Below are positions 52,899 to 62,516 of a stretch of 64,000 nucleotides of DNA, one piece after another (the first letter of the stretch is position 1; each line of letters begins with the position of its first letter). Both the position numbers and the translations under genes were made by a program. The notes under the pieces were generated by a model. The model was not told where the DNA came from. It did no database searches and saw only the letters and a list, made by a program, of their open reading frames with translations. Origin of the DNA: JAAEUB01 sp964550345. GTDB taxonomy: Bacteria > Pseudomonadota > Alphaproteobacteria > Rhodobacterales > Rhodobacteraceae. The stretch lies in NCBI GenBank assembly GCA_964550345.1, contig CAZJYZ010000013.1:7328-71327 (forward strand). Reading direction: 5' to 3'.

Positions 52899-53855
52899 TC
52901 AGGTCAATGGGACAAGCACCCGAAGAGGTTTTTGCCCAATTTGCATACTGGCCGGGAGAACACCCAAATACTCGCCGTCTGCGTAAACAAGCGAAGCCCA
53001 GTGGTTGTCGGTTGCACTTTCGACTTGGCATCGCGCATGAAAGTGGCTTTCAACCTTGGAATGGGCAAGATGTTTGCCCGACAAGGCCTTGACCAAGATG
53101 TTGGTCGCCGCGGCTCTGCTAACATTGGTCGCGAATAATATATTCAGCCGGTCAGGGTCCGATTTAGCGTCTGGCGCTATGTGTATCCCGCCGCCGGTAT
53201 ATTCGGATGCAGCCGCGGCAAATATTAATAATTTCTCACTTCGTTTCAAATCATCCAATGATAACATATATTTATGGCAATTCAGCCTAACCAGGCTAAG
53301 GAGTGCCGCAACCGTGTACAGGGCCTTACCCTGAAGCAATGGCAATCTGGAAGCCCGCAGACTGGCCTCGCTCAACAAGCCGACTCCGGCGCAGGTCAGG
53401 CTAATCCTCGAATAGTCAGAGAACGCGACATTCACGTATCTTGCGTGGTGCACCTGGCCATTCCTGATCGCAATTTCAGTGTCTCGGGGCGTCTGGATTT
53501 GCAGCGAAGTTGCAAAGTCATTTCCCCGCCCAAATGGCAGGGCAGACATCACGCCACCAGTTTCAATCGCCTGTTGTGCCACGATATTTTGCAATCCGTC
53601 ACCGCCACAGGCGACCACGACTTCACCCGCCAACATCGCGTCTTTGGCTGATTGCGCCGCATGGTCTTCGGATTCACTTATCAAAACCCTTGAATTCAAA
53701 CGCCTTGAAACCTGCGCCACGATGTTTTCTTTAGCAGAAATGCTGGTCTTGCCTGAGTGCGGGTTTATCAGGAACAGGCATCGCGCCTGATTGTTTTCCG
53801 ATTGGAGCGACTTTCCCAAGGTAAATACTTTCTTCCGCGTTTTGATAGGGACCAA
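52899..53855 (-). CDS. Diacylglycerol/sphingosine kinase-like protein, divergent
   Basis: The 318-residue protein has a lipid-kinase catalytic fold with FLINPHSGK near residue 30 and ACGGDGLQN near residue 83. The family normally reads GGDGT followed by an acidic residue, and PxGTxND; here the threonine is Leu and the second motif is PFGRGNDFA, so ATP binding may be altered. The only upstream starts are TTG codons without a good ribosome site, so the N-terminus is uncertain. Base use looks less GC-rich than in neighbours. It may be a transferred or partly decayed gene; a membrane lipid kinase is the default guess. Confidence 0.6.
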   Translation of the reverse strand: MVPIKTRKKVFTLGKSLQSENNQARCLFLINPHSGKTSISAKENIVAQVSRRLNSRVLISESEDHAAQSAKDAMLAGEVVVACGGDGLQNIVAQQAIETGGVMSALPFGRGNDFATSLQIQTPRDTEIAIRNGQVHHARYVNVAFSDYSRISLTCAGVGLLSEASLRASRLPLLQGKALYTVAALLSLVRLNCHKYMLSLDDLKRSEKLLIFAAAASEYTGGGIHIAPDAKSDPDRLNILFATNVSRAAATNILVKALSGKHLAHSKVESHFHARCQVESATDNHWASLVYADGEYLGVLPASMQIGQKPLRVLVPLT

Positions 53856-54113
53856 ATTCTACAGGAGAAGTATGGCGCTGACGTACCAATTCAGATTGGC
53901 CCGTTCAGGGACAATAAGACTGTCCTTTATGCCCCGTCAACTTGGCGCTACTTGAACGGCCTTTTCACCCTAGTCCCCAACACATCACCGGTTTTTCGGG
54001 AATGTAGGCTTGGGCTGACCGGTACATCCTGCACCCTTGTTGACTTCGCTCATATCACAAACCTGCAAAATGCCTTATGATGTTGTGACTTGTCACTCTA
54101 GAAGGAGGGTAAG

Positions 54114-54569
54114 ATGGTCTATCTGAAAACTGGAAACTGGGTTTTGGTCGCGGATGGCAAAAAAGCACTTTTCCTTCGTAACCACCTGAACACGAATGAC
54201 TATGATCTGCGGGTCGTCTGGCACAAGGATTTGGATAATCCGGCCAACCGTGAACAAGGTAGCAGCCGTCCCGGTCGCGCGCATTCGGTCCCGGGCATTC
54301 GCCGCGCTGCTGTGCAAGAGACCGACTGGCACCAATTGTCCGAGGACCGGTTTGCCAAAGAAGTCGCAGCGATACTCAATCGCGCATCTCAGGACGGCGC
54401 CTTTGACGAAATCGTACTCGTCGCACCACCCAAGGTGATCGGAGCTCTGAGGGTGGAATTAAGCCCTGAGGCTACAAAGAAAGTGGTGGCCGAAATTCCC
54501 AAAACCCTCACGAACCATCCAATTGAAAAAATCGAGAGCTCCCTGAAAGCTGCACTCGACACAATGTAA
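54114..54569 (+). CDS. Host-attachment family protein
   Basis: The 151-residue protein matches the family named for attachment to host cells (PF10116 as I recall it), with WVLVADGKKALFL near the N-terminus and EIVLVAPPKVIGALR near residue 100. The fold resembles eRF1/baeRF-type domains, so a ribosome-related role is also possible and the family name should not be taken as function. The ATG lies 6 bases after AAGGAGGG. It is a single gene between a lipid kinase and a sulfotransferase. Confidence 0.8.
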   Translation: MVYLKTGNWVLVADGKKALFLRNHLNTNDYDLRVVWHKDLDNPANREQGSSRPGRAHSVPGIRRAAVQETDWHQLSEDRFAKEVAAILNRASQDGAFDEIVLVAPPKVIGALRVELSPEATKKVVAEIPKTLTNHPIEKIESSLKAALDTM

Positions 54570-54686
54570 CGGCTGCTTGGTCATGTATTGATCACTGGCA
54601 AGGCTTGGACCATCGCGCCATGCCACGAATGGTCATGAACATGCCTGGCCAGCTTATAGCTTTGTCCCGCTAATCAGGCGTCGGCC

Positions 54687-55505
54687 TCAGCGCCCCAGTT
54701 TGGCATGCACTTCATCCAGGTCAATCTCACCCACCGGCATTTTGTTTGACGGGTCCTCAAAGTCATATTTGAACAATCGGAAATCCCGTTTGTAGATTTC
54801 ATAGATCAGGTGCATGGACAGGTCGTCAAAATAGTCCTCGACGGGATGCGCCCTTTTGGGACCATGCCCTTCGCTTTCGTTGAAACGGGGAATGTTTGCC
54901 AGATCGACCTCTACCGGGGTGTCTACCGCATCCAGCACTTGCTGCATGCCTTCATTGAACTTTTCAGTCCAGAAGATGTTATCATACTGGCCACCGTTTC
55001 GGATGAAGGTCGAAACATGTCCGGACGTGGCAGACCAGTGGATATCGGGCTCCATCGGTCGGCGCCAGCGAATGGTATCGCGCGCGAACAGCAAAAAGCG
55101 GCGAAAAGAGCGGATTTGGTCAAACTCAAAATTGCTTTCAGGGTCGCCCACATCGATGCCGTATTTTTGCATTAGCAGCGGAACCAGATTGCCCCGATAC
55201 CGGTTTCCGTTGCGCTGAATGCCGCAGATTTTGTCGAAAAAGCTGGACAGGATTCGCGTATAGGGGTTGCGCACCACTGTGAAGGAGTAGCTTTTATGCC
55301 CTTTCACATTGGCCTCAATCAAAGGCTGACTATCTTCCTGTGCCCATTTGTGCAGCTTGTCCTTGCTGTCATGAATGTCCCCGTCAAAAAACTCGCCATG
55401 ATCCGAGTAGTACATGACCTGGCCAATAGTCGAGCAGGCGCATTTGGGCACCACGCGGTACACCATGCTTTCGCTCTCTGTCATCCAGATGCCGGGAAAT
55501 CCCAT
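54687..55505 (-). CDS. Sulfotransferase family protein
   Basis: The 272-residue protein has the PAPS-binding loop VPKCACSTIG near residue 17 and the 3'-phosphate segment FTVVRNPYTRILSSFFDK near residue 75. This is the arrangement of carbohydrate sulfotransferases (family 2). It transfers sulfate from PAPS to a sugar or similar acceptor. It has no signal peptide and is transcribed divergently from a Branch-type glycosyltransferase 150 bases away; together they probably modify a surface glycan. Confidence 0.85.
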   Translation of the reverse strand: MGFPGIWMTESESMVYRVVPKCACSTIGQVMYYSDHGEFFDGDIHDSKDKLHKWAQEDSQPLIEANVKGHKSYSFTVVRNPYTRILSSFFDKICGIQRNGNRYRGNLVPLLMQKYGIDVGDPESNFEFDQIRSFRRFLLFARDTIRWRRPMEPDIHWSATSGHVSTFIRNGGQYDNIFWTEKFNEGMQQVLDAVDTPVEVDLANIPRFNESEGHGPKRAHPVEDYFDDLSMHLIYEIYKRDFRLFKYDFEDPSNKMPVGEIDLDEVHAKLGR

Positions 55506-55655
55506 TTTATTGGCCTCCTGAGCCTTATTTTTGTGCTCGACACTGCCTCATGCGGCAACTTGTTTAGAAAAAAGCAAAGAAACTCTGTTTTTTCAATGGG
55601 TGTTCACGTTATCTATGGCAACAATGCCGGGTAAACCAAGGGTTTCGTTTCCAAT

Positions 55656-57230
55656 ATGGCAAAAATTGCGTTCATTCTTTTGTGTCACAAAGACCCTGAG
55701 GCCATCATAAGTCAGGCCCGTCAACTGACGGCGGCGGGTGATTGCATGGCAATCCACTTTGATGCCAGTGCCGATGCAGCGGATTTTGACCGGATTCACA
55801 GCGCCCTGAAGGACAACCCCAACATCGCTTTTGCTAAAAAGCGGATCAAATGCGGCTGGGGGGAATGGTCGCTGGTACAGGCCACGCTGAACGCAGTTCA
55901 GGCGGCGGTTGATGCCTTCCCGAGGGCGACGCATTTTTACATGGTTAGCGGCGATTGCATGGCGATCAAATCCGCCGAATTTGCCCATGAATACTTGGAA
56001 GTGGAAGATGTAGATTACATTGAGGCTTTTGATTATTTCAACTCTGACTGGATCAAAACAGGGATGAAGGAAGAGCGGCTGATTTACCGACATTTCCTGA
56101 ACGAAAGAAAACACAAGAAACTGTTCTATGCCTCTCTTGAGGCGCAAAAACGGCTGGGTTTGGCGCGCGCTATTCCACCTGATCTGCAAATCATGATCGG
56201 GTCTCAATGGTGGTGCCTGCGGCGACGCACGATTGAATGGATACTGGATTTCACCCGCAAACGTCGCGATGTGATGCGGTTTTTCCGCACCACATGGATC
56301 CCGGATGAGACCTTTTTCCAGACCCTTGTCTGCCATTTGGTGCCGGAAACCGAAATTCGCAAACGTACCCTGACCTTCCTGCTGTTTACCGACTACGGCA
56401 TGCCGGTGACGTTTCACAATGATCACTATGACTTATTGCTTAGTCAGGATTACCTGTTTGCGCGAAAAATCAGCCCCGAGGCCAAAGACCTGAAAAAACG
56501 GCTGGGGGTTTTGTACGCCAGCAAGGGTACCGAGTTTAAAACATCGAATGAGGGGCGTAGATTGTTTAAGTTTCTGACCGGGCGCGGACGCATCGGTCAA
56601 CGCTTTGCCCCACGGTTTTGGGAAGTGGAAGCAACCCTTGGCCGAGACCGGGAATTACTGCTGGTGGTTGCGAAAAAGTGGCATGTGGGCAAACGTATCC
56701 TTGATCGTATCAAACAGGTCACCAACCTGCCGGTTGTTGACCTGTTTGACGAAGAAAGCACGCCCCTGCCGGACCTGGGCGGTATCCAGTCCACCATTGG
56801 TAAACGTACCCGACACCGGCGCGCCCTGATGCGCATGTTATTTGAGTATTTTGACAGTGACCGTTTGGTAATCTGTATGGACCCGAACAACATCGACATG
56901 ATGCAGGATTTCTATTCTGACCGTTCCACCACCCGGCTGCTGGAGGTCGAAAGCCAGTTCAGCGATGAATACCTTGTCGGTCATGCAATGCGCGTAGGAC
57001 TGGCCGGGGACCGCACCCCCGAAGATGCCATCACCCAGCTATTGCCCACCATCCGCTCGGATGTACATTTTGAAAGTGACCGGATCCGGGACGCGGGGTT
57101 TGAAGAATATTATTGCCTGCGCGAGGTTGGCTCGGTCGAGGAAAACAGCAAAGTGCTGGCGGATTTTCTGAGCCTGCCAACGGAAAAGGCTGCCGAGATT
57201 GCCAGTACCGAAGGGTTGTTTGCTGATTGA
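55656..57230 (+). CDS. Branch-type (core-2/xylosyltransferase-like) glycosyltransferase
   Basis: The 524-residue protein starts with a GT14/Branch domain (about residues 1-290). Features are FILLCHKDPEAIISQARQL at the start, HFDASADAADFDRI near residue 34 and QWWCLRRRTIEWIL near residue 190. A second domain of about 230 residues follows, common in Rhodobacteraceae homologues (DUF5928-type as I recall it), with charged alpha/beta character. GT14 enzymes add GlcNAc or xylose branches to glycans or proteins. The divergent sulfotransferase suggests a sulfated polysaccharide or glycoprotein. The role of the second domain is unknown. Confidence 0.82.
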   Translation: MAKIAFILLCHKDPEAIISQARQLTAAGDCMAIHFDASADAADFDRIHSALKDNPNIAFAKKRIKCGWGEWSLVQATLNAVQAAVDAFPRATHFYMVSGDCMAIKSAEFAHEYLEVEDVDYIEAFDYFNSDWIKTGMKEERLIYRHFLNERKHKKLFYASLEAQKRLGLARAIPPDLQIMIGSQWWCLRRRTIEWILDFTRKRRDVMRFFRTTWIPDETFFQTLVCHLVPETEIRKRTLTFLLFTDYGMPVTFHNDHYDLLLSQDYLFARKISPEAKDLKKRLGVLYASKGTEFKTSNEGRRLFKFLTGRGRIGQRFAPRFWEVEATLGRDRELLLVVAKKWHVGKRILDRIKQVTNLPVVDLFDEESTPLPDLGGIQSTIGKRTRHRRALMRMLFEYFDSDRLVICMDPNNIDMMQDFYSDRSTTRLLEVESQFSDEYLVGHAMRVGLAGDRTPEDAITQLLPTIRSDVHFESDRIRDAGFEEYYCLREVGSVEENSKVLADFLSLPTEKAAEIASTEGLFAD

Positions 57231-57356
57231 TCCGCGCGCCTGCAATAGGCCGGTGTGGCAGGCGAGGTACCGGCACCAATGCGCCAATTTCGCCCTTGTT
57301 CGGGCCGGCGGGGCTGGTATCATGACCGGCAGAAGTGAAACAGAAAGGTCGCGACC

Positions 57357-57536
57357 ATGACACAAAACCCGCCGGAAACCCATGTGGTCGACAGCTATAA
57401 GATCTCCTGCGACGGCGGTGAGAACGGCGGCCATCCACGCGTCTGGCTGCAAATTCCGGGTGAGCATGGCTGGGTTGAGTGCCCCTATTGCGATTGCCGT
57501 TTTGTCCATAAGGACCACGCGGAAACGGCCAGTTGA
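57357..57536 (+). CDS. zf-CHCC zinc-finger protein
   Basis: The 59-residue protein, too short for the supplied gene calls, has the Cys/His pattern ISCDGG, GGHPRVWLQI and CPYCDCRFV of the zf-CHCC family. This family is related to the NDUFS6 accessory subunit of complex I. In Alphaproteobacteria it is usually assigned to respiratory complex I or left as a zinc-finger protein. It lies 34 bases before polA in the same direction. Confidence 0.85.
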   Translation: MTQNPPETHVVDSYKISCDGGENGGHPRVWLQIPGEHGWVECPYCDCRFVHKDHAETAS

Positions 57537-57570
57537 CCTGCTGCCCTGAGGCGCGAACCGGGGGAACATC

Positions 57571-60363
57571 ATGAGTTTTGGCAAAGGGTGCCACCTGCAT
57601 CTGGTCGATGGTTCGGCCTTTATTTTCAGGGCATATCACGCCCTGCCCCCGCTGACGCGCAAATCTGACGGGCTGCCAATCGGCGCTGTGGCGGGGTTTT
57701 GCAACATGTTGTTCAAGCTGGTCGAGGACGCGACCGGCCATGATGCGCCTACCCATGTGGCGGTGATTTTCGACTATAGCGGCAAGACCTTTCGCAATGA
57801 CATGTATCCAAAATACAAGGCCAACCGTCCCCCCGCGCCCGAGGATCTGGTGCCGCAATTCCCCCTGACCCGCGACGCCACCCGTGCCTTTAACATTGCC
57901 TGTATCGAACAGGAGGGGTTCGAGGCCGATGACATCATCGCCACGCTTGCAAGGCGTGCGGATGCGGCGGGTGGGCGGGTCACCATCATCAGTTCAGACA
58001 AGGACCTGATGCAGCTTGTGGGCGGCGGGGTCGAAATGCTCGACGCCATGAAGAACAAACGAATTGGTGTTGAGGGCGTTGAGGAAAAGTTTGGTGTTGG
58101 CCCCGACCGGGTGGTGGACGTGCAGGCTTTGGCCGGTGACAGCGTCGACAACGTACCTGGTGCACCAGGGATCGGTGTAAAAACAGCGGCGCTATTAATA
58201 AACGAATACGGCGACCTTGAAACGCTGCTGGAACGTGCCGGGGAAATCAAACAGCCCAAGCGTCGCCAGACCTTGATTGATCACGCTGATCAGATCCGGA
58301 TGAGCCGCGATCTGGTCCGGCTGGTGGATGACATGGAGCTGGACATTCCACTGGACAGCCTGGAAATGCGCGACCCCGAGGCGGATACCCTACTGCCGTT
58401 TCTGGCGGCAATGGAGTTTCGCACCCTAACCAAACGGATTGCGAACAAGCTGGGCGTTGAAAGCCCGGAAATTCCCGATGTGGCGGCCCCTGCCCCCGAA
58501 ATGCCGGATGCGCCACCTATTGACCCAGAAAAGTACGAACATGTTGCGGATGAGGCGGCTTTGGCGCGCTGGGTAGGATTGATCCGTGAACGTGGTTACG
58601 TGGCGGTGGATACCGAAACCACCGGGCTTGACGAAATGCGCGCCGATCTGGTGGGGATATCGCTGGCGGTTGAGCCGGGCGAAGCCTGCTACATCCCCCT
58701 AACCCATAAAGAGGCCGCAAGCGACGATCTTTTCGGCGGCGCCGATCTTGCAGCCGGGCAGATGGCGCTGGACGAGGTTCTGGCCTTTCTGAAACCAGTG
58801 CTGGAGGATGACGCCATCCTCAAAGTCGGTCAGAACATGAAATACGACGCCAAAATGTTCGCCCGTTACGGGGTGGATGTGGCACCGATTGATGACACGA
58901 TGCTGATGTCTTATGCGCTGCATGGGGGCCTGCATAACCACGGCATGGACGCGCTAAGCGACCGCTATCTGAACCACACGCCCATTTCGATCAAAACCCT
59001 TCTGGGCACAGGTAAAAGTGCCATTACTTTTGACCGGGTGCCGGTTGAGGATGCGGTGAAATACGCCGCCGAAGACGCGGACATTACCCTGCGCCTGTGG
59101 CAATTGTTCAAGCCGCGCCTACCCGTGGCGCAGGTCACGAAGGTCTATGAGCGGTTGGAGCGTCCCTTAGTGTCGGTTCTGGCACAGATGGAGATGGCCG
59201 GCATCAAGGTGGACCGCGACGCGCTGAGCCGCATGTCAAACACTTTTGCCCAGAAAATGGCCGGGCTTGAAGCCGAAATACATGAACTGGCCGGGCGCTC
59301 GTTCAATGTCGGGTCGCCGAAGCAGTTAGGCGAGATTTTGTTCGATGAAATGGCGATAGAGGGCGGTAAAAAGGGAAAAACCGGCGCCTATGCGACAGGC
59401 GCGGATGTGCTGGGGGATCTTGCTGCACAGGGCCACGACCTACCCGCGCGCGTGCTGGACTGGCGTCAGCTATCCAAGCTCAAAAGCACCTATACGGACG
59501 CACTGCAGACCCATATCCACCCGGAAACCGGCCGGGTGCATACGTCTTATTCCATCGCCGGGGCCTCGACCGGGCGGCTGGCCTCGACCGATCCAAACCT
59601 GCAAAACATTCCCGTGCGCACCGAAGAAGGGCGACGCATCCGCGAGGCTTTCGTGGCACGTGAGGGCACCAAATTAGTGTCGCTGGACTACAGCCAGATC
59701 GAGTTGCGCATTCTGGCGCAGGTGGCCGGGATCGACGCGCTGAAACAGGCGTTTCGCGACGGGCAGGACATTCACGCTATGACAGCCAGTGAAATGTTCG
59801 ACGTGCCGCTAGAAGACATGACGCCTGAAATTCGCCGCCAGGCCAAGGCGATCAATTTCGGTGTGATCTACGGTATTTCCGGTTTTGGCCTTGCACGAAA
59901 CCTGCGCATTCCGCGCGCTGAGGCACAGGGCTTCATCGACCGCTATTTTGAACGTTTCCCGGGCATTCGCACCTATATGGATGACACGGTCGCCTTTGCT
60001 AAAGAGCATGGTTACGTGCAGACCCTGTTTGGCCGCAAAATTCACACGCCGGATATTACCGCCCGTGGTCCACGAGCCGGTTTTTCAAAACGTGCCGCCA
60101 TCAACGCCCCCATTCAGGGTGCTGCCGCTGATGTGATCCGGCGCGCCATGGTGCGCATGCCCGCAGCCATCGCCGGCCAGCCCGCACGCATGCTGCTGCA
60201 AGTGCATGATGAACTGATCTTTGAGGTCGAAGAGGACGCGGTAGAAAAACTTATCGAAACCGCGCGCGACGTGATGCAAGGGGCTGCCCACCCTGCGGTA
60301 CATCTGGACATTCCGCTGGTGGTGGATGCAGGCACTGGCGACAACTGGGCCGAGGCGCATTAG
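57571..60363 (+). CDS. polA: DNA polymerase I
   Basis: The 930-residue enzyme has a 5'-nuclease domain (about residues 1-290), an intact 3'-5' proofreading domain (VDTETTGLDE near residue 347, with DAKMFARYG and YAAEDADITLRLW), and a polymerase domain. The polymerase domain carries SLDYSQIELRILAQ, RRQAKAINFGVIYGISGFG and VHDELIFEVE. It removes RNA primers and fills gaps. Length and motifs are normal. Confidence 0.97.
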   Translation: MSFGKGCHLHLVDGSAFIFRAYHALPPLTRKSDGLPIGAVAGFCNMLFKLVEDATGHDAPTHVAVIFDYSGKTFRNDMYPKYKANRPPAPEDLVPQFPLTRDATRAFNIACIEQEGFEADDIIATLARRADAAGGRVTIISSDKDLMQLVGGGVEMLDAMKNKRIGVEGVEEKFGVGPDRVVDVQALAGDSVDNVPGAPGIGVKTAALLINEYGDLETLLERAGEIKQPKRRQTLIDHADQIRMSRDLVRLVDDMELDIPLDSLEMRDPEADTLLPFLAAMEFRTLTKRIANKLGVESPEIPDVAAPAPEMPDAPPIDPEKYEHVADEAALARWVGLIRERGYVAVDTETTGLDEMRADLVGISLAVEPGEACYIPLTHKEAASDDLFGGADLAAGQMALDEVLAFLKPVLEDDAILKVGQNMKYDAKMFARYGVDVAPIDDTMLMSYALHGGLHNHGMDALSDRYLNHTPISIKTLLGTGKSAITFDRVPVEDAVKYAAEDADITLRLWQLFKPRLPVAQVTKVYERLERPLVSVLAQMEMAGIKVDRDALSRMSNTFAQKMAGLEAEIHELAGRSFNVGSPKQLGEILFDEMAIEGGKKGKTGAYATGADVLGDLAAQGHDLPARVLDWRQLSKLKSTYTDALQTHIHPETGRVHTSYSIAGASTGRLASTDPNLQNIPVRTEEGRRIREAFVAREGTKLVSLDYSQIELRILAQVAGIDALKQAFRDGQDIHAMTASEMFDVPLEDMTPEIRRQAKAINFGVIYGISGFGLARNLRIPRAEAQGFIDRYFERFPGIRTYMDDTVAFAKEHGYVQTLFGRKIHTPDITARGPRAGFSKRAAINAPIQGAAADVIRRAMVRMPAAIAGQPARMLLQVHDELIFEVEEDAVEKLIETARDVMQGAAHPAVHLDIPLVVDAGTGDNWAEAH

Positions 60364-60366
60364 CAC

Positions 60367-61389
60367 CTAAACAATCCCGTATTTTATCAGCGTGCGCCCG
60401 GTCTCGGAGATTGCCTCGCGCGTTTCGCGCAATGCGCGCCCCAACAATTCTTCGGCGAAAGCATGTTCAACCGTGAATTTACGCCCCAGTAGCGGCAAGG
60501 CAGAACGCGCGTCTTTCATGACCAACGAAACCAGCCGCACCACAAAATCCGGCAGGCGTCTTGTCGGCAGTTTACGGGCGTATTGCGGAAATTCAGCCGC
60601 CAGCATATCCGCCAGATCTCCGAAACTGTCAAAGCCTTTTGAGACCGGAATGCGTCGCCCAAAAGCGCGCGCATCCTCCATCGCCAGCACATGCAAAGCC
60701 GCAACATCGCGCACATCCACGCAGGAAAAATAAAGATTAGGCGCGCCGGGCATCCCCCCTTTCATCATTTCACCAATCAATGCGCCCGATGTGCCCGGAT
60801 CTTCCTCCAGCAGAGGTCCAAGAATAAAACCGGGGTTTATGACGCTGAGGTCATCGCGGCGCCCGGCTGCCTCCATAATATCCCAGGCTTCATGCTCTGC
60901 CAGCGTTTTGGACTTGAAATAGGGGGTTATTCCGGGGCCATCCAGGTCACTCCAGTCGGCTTCTCCAAACGGACCCTGGTTATCCTTGGCATGGCCGCGC
61001 GCCATGGCAACTTCGGACGAGGTCAGCACGATGCGCCCTACCCCTTCTTCGAGAGCCGCATTCACAGCGCGGCGCGCACCGCCCACGGCCGGGCCTATCA
61101 TCTCATTTTCATCTTCGGGGATAATTGTTGAAAATGGACTGGCCGTGTGGATCAGGGTCTCAATGCCGGACATCGCCCCAGCCCAGCCCGCATCTTCGGT
61201 CAGGTCCAGCGGCACGATTTCCAGTCTGGAAATATCAGCCCCATGCCCCGCAAGCACTTCGCGAATACGCGTGCCCTTCGCCTCGTTACGCACCGAACCA
61301 CGCACCCGGTGCCCGGCCTCCAGCAATTGCAGAATGACATGGCTGGCAAGAAATCCGGACGCGCCGGTAACAAAAACAGATTGGGGCAT
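60367..61389 (-). CDS. NAD-dependent epimerase/dihydroflavonol-reductase-like SDR
   Basis: The 340-residue extended short-chain dehydrogenase has VTGASGFLASHVILQLLEAG at its N-terminus and the catalytic YFKSKTLAE tyrosine/lysine pair near residue 160. It resembles bacterial dihydroflavonol-4-reductase-like enzymes that reduce aldehydes or ketones with NADPH; the substrate is unknown. The ATG at 61389 gives the Rossmann fold directly; the frame continues upstream to 61506. Confidence 0.83.
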   Translation of the reverse strand: MPQSVFVTGASGFLASHVILQLLEAGHRVRGSVRNEAKGTRIREVLAGHGADISRLEIVPLDLTEDAGWAGAMSGIETLIHTASPFSTIIPEDENEMIGPAVGGARRAVNAALEEGVGRIVLTSSEVAMARGHAKDNQGPFGEADWSDLDGPGITPYFKSKTLAEHEAWDIMEAAGRRDDLSVINPGFILGPLLEEDPGTSGALIGEMMKGGMPGAPNLYFSCVDVRDVAALHVLAMEDARAFGRRIPVSKGFDSFGDLADMLAAEFPQYARKLPTRRLPDFVVRLVSLVMKDARSALPLLGRKFTVEHAFAEELLGRALRETREAISETGRTLIKYGIV

Positions 61390-61495
61390 GTGGAACCTTT
61401 TATTTTCAAAACTGACATTTTTAACGGTATTTGTCATATATGTCAGGAACGGGCTGAATTCAACGCCCCCCGGCCATTTTTCACCCGCAATGAAT

Positions 61496-62401
61496 TCAGG
61501 GATCATTTCTGAGCAGCATGGCCAGCGCCACGAGGGTCAGGCCGACGCCGCCTAGTACCAGCAAAGGCGGTGCGCTGTTTCCAAGGCCAAGTTCCCACAA
61601 GATCACAAAGCTGGGGGTAAGATAGGTGTAGGCCATGACTTTTGAGGACGGCAGCCGCATCGACGCGAACGAGACCAGCGACAGGGTCACCGCCGTTGTG
61701 AACACGGTCAGATAACCCAGTACGATCCAGACCATGGCAGGCATTGCTGCCCAGTTGGCCGAGCTGATTTGACCCCAGCCAACCAAAAGCAAGACCGGTG
61801 TACCCCCGGCTAGTACGCCAAAGGTTGCCAATAGCGCGCCTTCACCCCTGTTAAATTTGCGCAACAAGGGCACATAGAGCGCATGCAGGGCGCAGCCGAC
61901 GACAAAGATCGCCTCGCCCCTTTCAATGTGGAACGCCAGAAAAGCCGACAGATCAGCACGGAAAATCACCCACAGCGCACCTGCCGCCCCTATCATCAAC
62001 GCCGTCAACACCCAGCCGCCAGTGCGCTGACCCAACAGGGGCAAGGCAAAGCCTGCAGCCATGGCCGGGGTCAATGTGAATACAGCGGCAAGCGACACTG
62101 GGGCTGCGGTTTTCAGCCCTTCAAACATCAACACAAAATAGCCCGCAAAAATGGCGCCGAGCACCAAAAAGCGCCACGGTGCCCTGAGGGACAGCGTGCG
62201 CCCCTGCCCCTTGGCAACTATGAACACCCCTATCGTCATTGCCCCCAGAAAGAACCGAAGCGTTGTCAGCACAATCGGGTCAATGTCATTGGCAATCTCG
62301 CCCCCAAGAGAAAACGAGCCCGCCACGAGGGCCGAAAATGTCAGCATTGCCAGATGGCCACGGCGCGCAGCACGCAAAATATCTGTTGATCTGTGCTGCA
62401 T
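61496..62401 (-). CDS. EamA/DMT-family transporter
   Basis: The 301-residue protein has ten predicted membrane helices in two EamA repeats, with LTTLRFFLGAMTIGVF in the first and VMAYTYLTPSFVILWELGLG in the second. It probably exports a small metabolite. The ATG at 62401 is preferred to the upstream extension because it lies near a GGGG site and starts just before the first helix. It is unrelated in detail to the EamA gene at 21074. Confidence 0.82.
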   Translation of the reverse strand: MQHRSTDILRAARRGHLAMLTFSALVAGSFSLGGEIANDIDPIVLTTLRFFLGAMTIGVFIVAKGQGRTLSLRAPWRFLVLGAIFAGYFVLMFEGLKTAAPVSLAAVFTLTPAMAAGFALPLLGQRTGGWVLTALMIGAAGALWVIFRADLSAFLAFHIERGEAIFVVGCALHALYVPLLRKFNRGEGALLATFGVLAGGTPVLLLVGWGQISSANWAAMPAMVWIVLGYLTVFTTAVTLSLVSFASMRLPSSKVMAYTYLTPSFVILWELGLGNSAPPLLVLGGVGLTLVALAMLLRNDP

Positions 62402-62516
62402 CTTTGTCCCCGCAATTTTGGGAAGGGTCTCAGATCGCCCGCACTGGCGCAAGCACCCCATTGCCTTTACGTGCTATTTAAGCGAAACCGGGGGCGACGT
62501 TTATGGGAGCCCCGTT

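Noticed and set aside
53757..54080. 107-codon plus-strand frame
   Set aside because: It overlaps the lipid-kinase gene on the other strand, has no ribosome site, and its product shows no coherent fold or family pattern.
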